This document shows, one piece after another, positions 4,804 to 7,055 of a DNA stretch of 7,055 nt. The translations under genes were made by a program, and so were the position numbers. Position 1 is the stretch's first letter, and each line of letters begins with the position of its first letter. Under the pieces are notes generated by a model. That model searched no databases, had not been told where the DNA came from, and saw only the letters and a list, made by a program, of their open reading frames with translations. The stretch comes from Rhizobium sp. LCM 4573 (GTDB lineage: Bacteria; Pseudomonadota; Alphaproteobacteria; Rhizobiales; Rhizobiaceae), in the NCBI RefSeq assembly GCF_001854865.1, contig NZ_MDDW01000001.1, positions 197,366 to 204,420 on the forward strand, read 5' to 3'.

Positions 4804-5813
4804 TCTTTTCCGGAAACCGCGCTCGGCAATGCCGGGCGTGGCTCCCATTCGAGACAGCCAAGATCGGCGAGCGTCGCCCGGAGCGCCTCTTCGACCGGCG
4901 TTGCAGGCTCCTCGCCCAGGAAGGCGATGAGCTTGCCATTCTCCATCCGCACCGGCTGCCGCCATAGGTAACGCATTTCCGCGAGTTCGCGAAACAGCGG
5001 CACGAAGGGACCAGCGGTCCTCACGAGCCACCATGGAAAGCCGCGAACTTTTGGACGACGGCCGATAACGCGACCGATCGCATCGATCATCCCCCTTCCG
5101 TCCTGATCCCATAAGCCGCGCATGTGGAAGAAAGCGAAGAGTGGCAGGTCCCCTGCCCGATCGATCAGTCTCAGCATGGTTTCCGCAACGTCCGGAAGAT
5201 ACGCCCACTGGTGGCCCATTCCTGGCCTGCCTGGATAGCTGATTGCCGCAACCGGCTTGCCGGGCTTCACCAGCCCCTGGGCGAACCAGTTGTTTCCCGC
5301 CCGTGGACCGAAATAATCGCCGGCGCGCACGATCAGCACCGGCACGCCTTCCTTCGAAGCCGCCCTTAGCCTTCGCTCCATTTCCACGCGAATCCTGCCC
5401 TTGCGAGTAACAGGGTTCTGCTGGCTCTCTTCAGTGATGATCGGAAATGCGTCTGGACCGTAATTATAGACGGTTCCCGGCAGCAATATGCGCGCGCCAA
5501 CAGCATGCGCCGCCGCGATCGTATTGTCGAGCATGGGCAGCACGAGCTTCTCCCAATCCCGATAACCGGGCGGGTTGACGGCATGCACGATGAGGCTTGC
5601 GTCCTGGGCCGCGCGGCGAACATCCCTCCCATTCAGGGCATCGCCCTGAATCCAATGGAAGCGGGGTTCACCCTTTGCCGCCGGCGCGGCATTGCGGCTC
5701 AGGGCGCGAACGATCCACCCACGGGCGACAAGCCCGCGGGCAACATGGCCTCCGACGCCGCCGGTGGCGCCGAGTACGAGAGCGACAGGTTTGATGTTCG
5801 GTTGAATAGTCAT
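4776..5813 (-). CDS. Atypical extended SDR / NAD(P)-binding epimerase-like protein
   Basis: A 345-residue Rossmann-fold protein of the NAD-dependent epimerase/dehydratase (extended SDR) superfamily. The N-terminal VALVLGATGGVGGHVARGL carries the dinucleotide motif at residues 15-22. D58 in IQGDAL and the HAVNPPG strand are typical, as are PGTVYNYGPD and the WAYLPDVAETM segment (about 203-213), the usual substrate-domain helix. The canonical Tyr-x-x-x-Lys pair appears replaced: the stretch RKGRIRVEMERRL aligns with a YGxSKAExE block, so Lys138 and Arg142 stand where Tyr and Lys are expected. The protein may therefore bind NAD(P) without classical redox catalysis, or use another mechanism. A conserved hydrophobic WWLVRTAGPFVPLF segment follows near 261. 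The ATG has AAGGGG about 8 nt upstream. It is divergent from a LysR regulator (86 bp), its likely controller. The substrate is unknown. Confidence 0.85.
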   Translation of the reverse strand: MTIQPNIKPVALVLGATGGVGGHVARGLVARGWIVRALSRNAAPAAKGEPRFHWIQGDALNGRDVRRAAQDASLIVHAVNPPGYRDWEKLVLPMLDNTIAAAHAVGARILLPGTVYNYGPDAFPIITEESQQNPVTRKGRIRVEMERRLRAASKEGVPVLIVRAGDYFGPRAGNNWFAQGLVKPGKPVAAISYPGRPGMGHQWAYLPDVAETMLRLIDRAGDLPLFAFFHMRGLWDQDGRGMIDAIGRVIGRRPKVRGFPWWLVRTAGPFVPLFRELAEMRYLWRQPVRMENGKLIAFLGEEPATPVEEALRATLADLGCLEWEPRPALPSAVSGKDQATASSAG

Positions 5814-5899
5814 GGCGATACCCCTTGCTGGATGGCTGGATTATCGCGCCGACCTGAATTATACGGAATTCGGAGTTTTCTTTTATCATCCATACAAAA
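5814..5899. promoter_or_regulatory. Divergent SDR / LysR promoter region with inverted repeat
   Basis: On the minus strand a consensus TATAAT (+ strand 5858-5863) serves as a candidate -10 for the SDR, but no good -35 lies upstream of it, which suits an activator-dependent gene. GAATT-ATACGG-AATTC (5856-5871), a perfect 5-bp inverted repeat, covers this -10 and is a candidate site for the divergent LysR regulator. On the plus strand TATCAT (5884-5889) is a good -10 for the LysR gene, placing its start at or just before the ATG. Confidence 0.5.
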
Positions 5900-6811
5900 A
5901 TGAATGATTTGAACTGGGATTTCTACCGCACCTTCCTTGCCGTTTTGCGCACCGGCTCCCTTTCGGCAGCCGCCCGCGATCTCGGCCTTACCCAGCCGAC
6001 GGTAGGCCGGCATATCGACGCGCTCGAACAGGCGGTTGGCTACCAGCTCTTCACCCGCTCACAGCAGGGCTTGCTGCCCACCGAACCTGCACTGGCCCTT
6101 CAGCCCTACGCCGAAACGCTCGCGGCGACGACCGCCGCGATGCAAAGGGTGGCGAGCGGAGAATTCGGGGAGGTGAAGGGCACGGTGCGCATCAGCGCCA
6201 GCGATGTGATCGGTTGCGAAGTGCTGCCGCCGATCCTTGCCGCCCTGCAGGACAAATATCCGGGGCTTGCGATCGAGCTTTCATTATCCGATGCGGTGGA
6301 GGATCTTCTGCGGCGTGAGGCCGATATCGCGGTCCGGATGACCAATCCCGCGCAGGATGCGCTGGTCGCGCGTCATATCGGCCAAATACCGCTCGGTTTC
6401 TATGCTCATCGCCGCTACCTGGAACGATATGGAGAGCCGCGGGAACCGGAGGAACTGGCGCATCACCGCCTCATCGGTTTCGATCGCAGGACGGCCTTCA
6501 TCCGCGCGACCACCGCCCGCATCCGAGCCGACCTTCCGGCCTTTCCCGATCTGGAGAACATTCGCTGGGCTCTCCGCACCGACAGCAACCTCGCCCAGCT
6601 TGCCGCCATCCGCTCCGGCGTCGGCATCGGCATCTGCCAGGCAGGCATTGCCAGGCGGGACCCCGAACTCGTTCGCGTCCTGCCGGGTGCTTTCGAACTC
6701 TCGCTCGACACCTGGGTCGCCATGCATGAGAACCTGAAAAACGCCCCTCGCTGGCGCGTTACCTTCAATGCCTTGGTAAAGGGGCTTCTGGATTATGTCC
6801 GCGCCACTTGA
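5900..6811 (+). CDS. LysR-type transcriptional regulator, probable regulator of the divergent SDR
   Basis: A 303-residue LysR-type regulator. The N-terminal HTH (residues about 5-63) holds FLAVLRTGSLSAAARDLGLT followed by QPTVGRHIDALEQAVGYQLF. The effector domain spans about 90-300, with VRISASDVIGCEVLPPIL, the DIAVRM strand and GVGIGICQAGIA, the last being the usual effector-pocket loop. The effector is unknown. It belongs to the large subgroup with a TQPTVGRHI recognition helix, not to the LsrB group, and shares little with the other LysR protein of this window. It is divergent from the SDR gene with an 86-bp shared promoter, the classic LysR arrangement. The ATG at 5900 has no Shine-Dalgarno (upstream CCATACAAAA). 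The nearby -10 TATCAT suggests a leaderless or nearly leaderless transcript. The other ATG four bases later is out of frame. Confidence 0.92.
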   Translation: MNDLNWDFYRTFLAVLRTGSLSAAARDLGLTQPTVGRHIDALEQAVGYQLFTRSQQGLLPTEPALALQPYAETLAATTAAMQRVASGEFGEVKGTVRISASDVIGCEVLPPILAALQDKYPGLAIELSLSDAVEDLLRREADIAVRMTNPAQDALVARHIGQIPLGFYAHRRYLERYGEPREPEELAHHRLIGFDRRTAFIRATTARIRADLPAFPDLENIRWALRTDSNLAQLAAIRSGVGIGICQAGIARRDPELVRVLPGAFELSLDTWVAMHENLKNAPRWRVTFNALVKGLLDYVRAT

Positions 6812-6814
6812 CGC

Positions 6815-6833
6815 GGCTCGACGGCGCCGAGCC
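6815..6833. terminator. Weak hairpin between convergent genes
   Basis: GGCTCG (6815-6820) pairs with CGAGCC (6828-6833) just after the LysR stop, between two converging genes. There is no T-run on either side, so it is at best a weak or Rho-assisted bidirectional end. Confidence 0.35.
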
Positions 6834-6841
6834 ACCTTCCA

Positions 6842-7054
6842 TCAGGTCAGCCGCTTGATGATCTCGCGGATCAGCGTGTTGAGCCCGGCGGTAAGCCCTT
6901 TGACCAGGATTTCCGTCAACTTCTCGACGATCTGCTTGATCGGCAGTCCCAGGGTCACGGGAACGATCTGCGGCACCGTTCCCATCGCCGCCGTCACATC
7001 ACGGCGCAGCCGGTCGCCGCACGCTCCGGCACCTACGCAATCAGGATCGAACGG
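6842..7054 (-). CDS. Unidentified protein, C-terminal 70 residues (cut by window edge)
   Basis: The minus-strand frame ending with TGA at 6844-6842 is open to the right edge. It reads PFDPDCVGAGACGDRLRRDV, then continues through GTVPQIVPVTLGLPIKQ to end LNTLIREIIKRLT. The last 45 residues show a regular spacing of Ile/Leu/Val with Lys/Arg/Glu, suggesting amphipathic helices. The first part has two Cys six residues apart in a Gly/Asp-rich setting. I do not recognise the family. Third-position GC preference and the absence of stops over 70 codons support coding, but the sample is short. The start lies outside the window, unless the internal ATG (MGTVPQ, 47 residues) is used. It converges on the LysR gene with a 30-bp gap. 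Confidence 0.5.
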   Translation of the reverse strand, partial: PFDPDCVGAGACGDRLRRDVTAAMGTVPQIVPVTLGLPIKQIVEKLTEILVKGLTAGLNTLIREIIKRLT

Positions 7055-7055
7055 A

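Noticed and set aside
4807..4816. Palindrome TTTCCGGAAA as a terminator for the reductase gene
   Set aside because: It has no loop and no T-run, and lies in the coding end of the SDR gene.

Overview
The window looks like chromosomal DNA of a Rhizobiaceae-type alphaproteobacterium (Agrobacterium/Rhizobium/Sinorhizobium relatives). This rests on GC-rich coding sequence, protein families, and a gene order matching what I recall of the S. meliloti lpsEDC-lrp / trxB-lsrB / AbcR / arsR region. No database search was possible. I see no tRNA, rRNA, transposon or CRISPR array.

Layout. The left edge holds, on the minus strand, the first 45 codons of a family-2 glycosyltransferase (lpsC-like), preceded by an Lrp/AsnC regulator with a GTG start. 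A 245-bp divergent spacer separates these from a plus-strand operon of thioredoxin reductase (trxB) and a LysR-type regulator of the LsrB/VtlR group, only 9 bp apart. A 578-bp gap follows that has no convincing protein gene. It carries two tandem small RNA genes that I identify as the AbcR pair. Each has its own -35/-10 promoter with a 17-bp spacer, a 5' stem-loop showing a CUCCC-type anti-Shine-Dalgarno sequence, a nearly identical central block, and a GCGA-capped Rho-independent terminator. Next come a small ArsR-type repressor and an Old Yellow Enzyme family alkene/nitroester reductase, probably one operon. The reductase overlaps by 28 bp the end of a convergent minus-strand NAD(P)-binding atypical SDR. 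That SDR diverges from a second LysR-type regulator, with a compact shared promoter. The right edge holds the last 70 codons of an unidentified minus-strand gene.

How it fits together. From the S. meliloti, Brucella and Agrobacterium literature as I remember it, LsrB/VtlR is a redox-responsive LysR regulator that controls the lrp-lps genes and an AbcR small RNA. AbcR RNAs silence many ABC-transporter mRNAs through Hfq. Here the regulator lies between two of its likely targets, and thioredoxin reductase is cotranscribed with it. The first sRNA copy has LysR-box-like inverted repeats at its promoter and the second does not, which suggests the two copies are controlled differently. The right half is a set of oxidoreductase genes, each paired with a regulator (ArsR-OYE and LysR-SDR).
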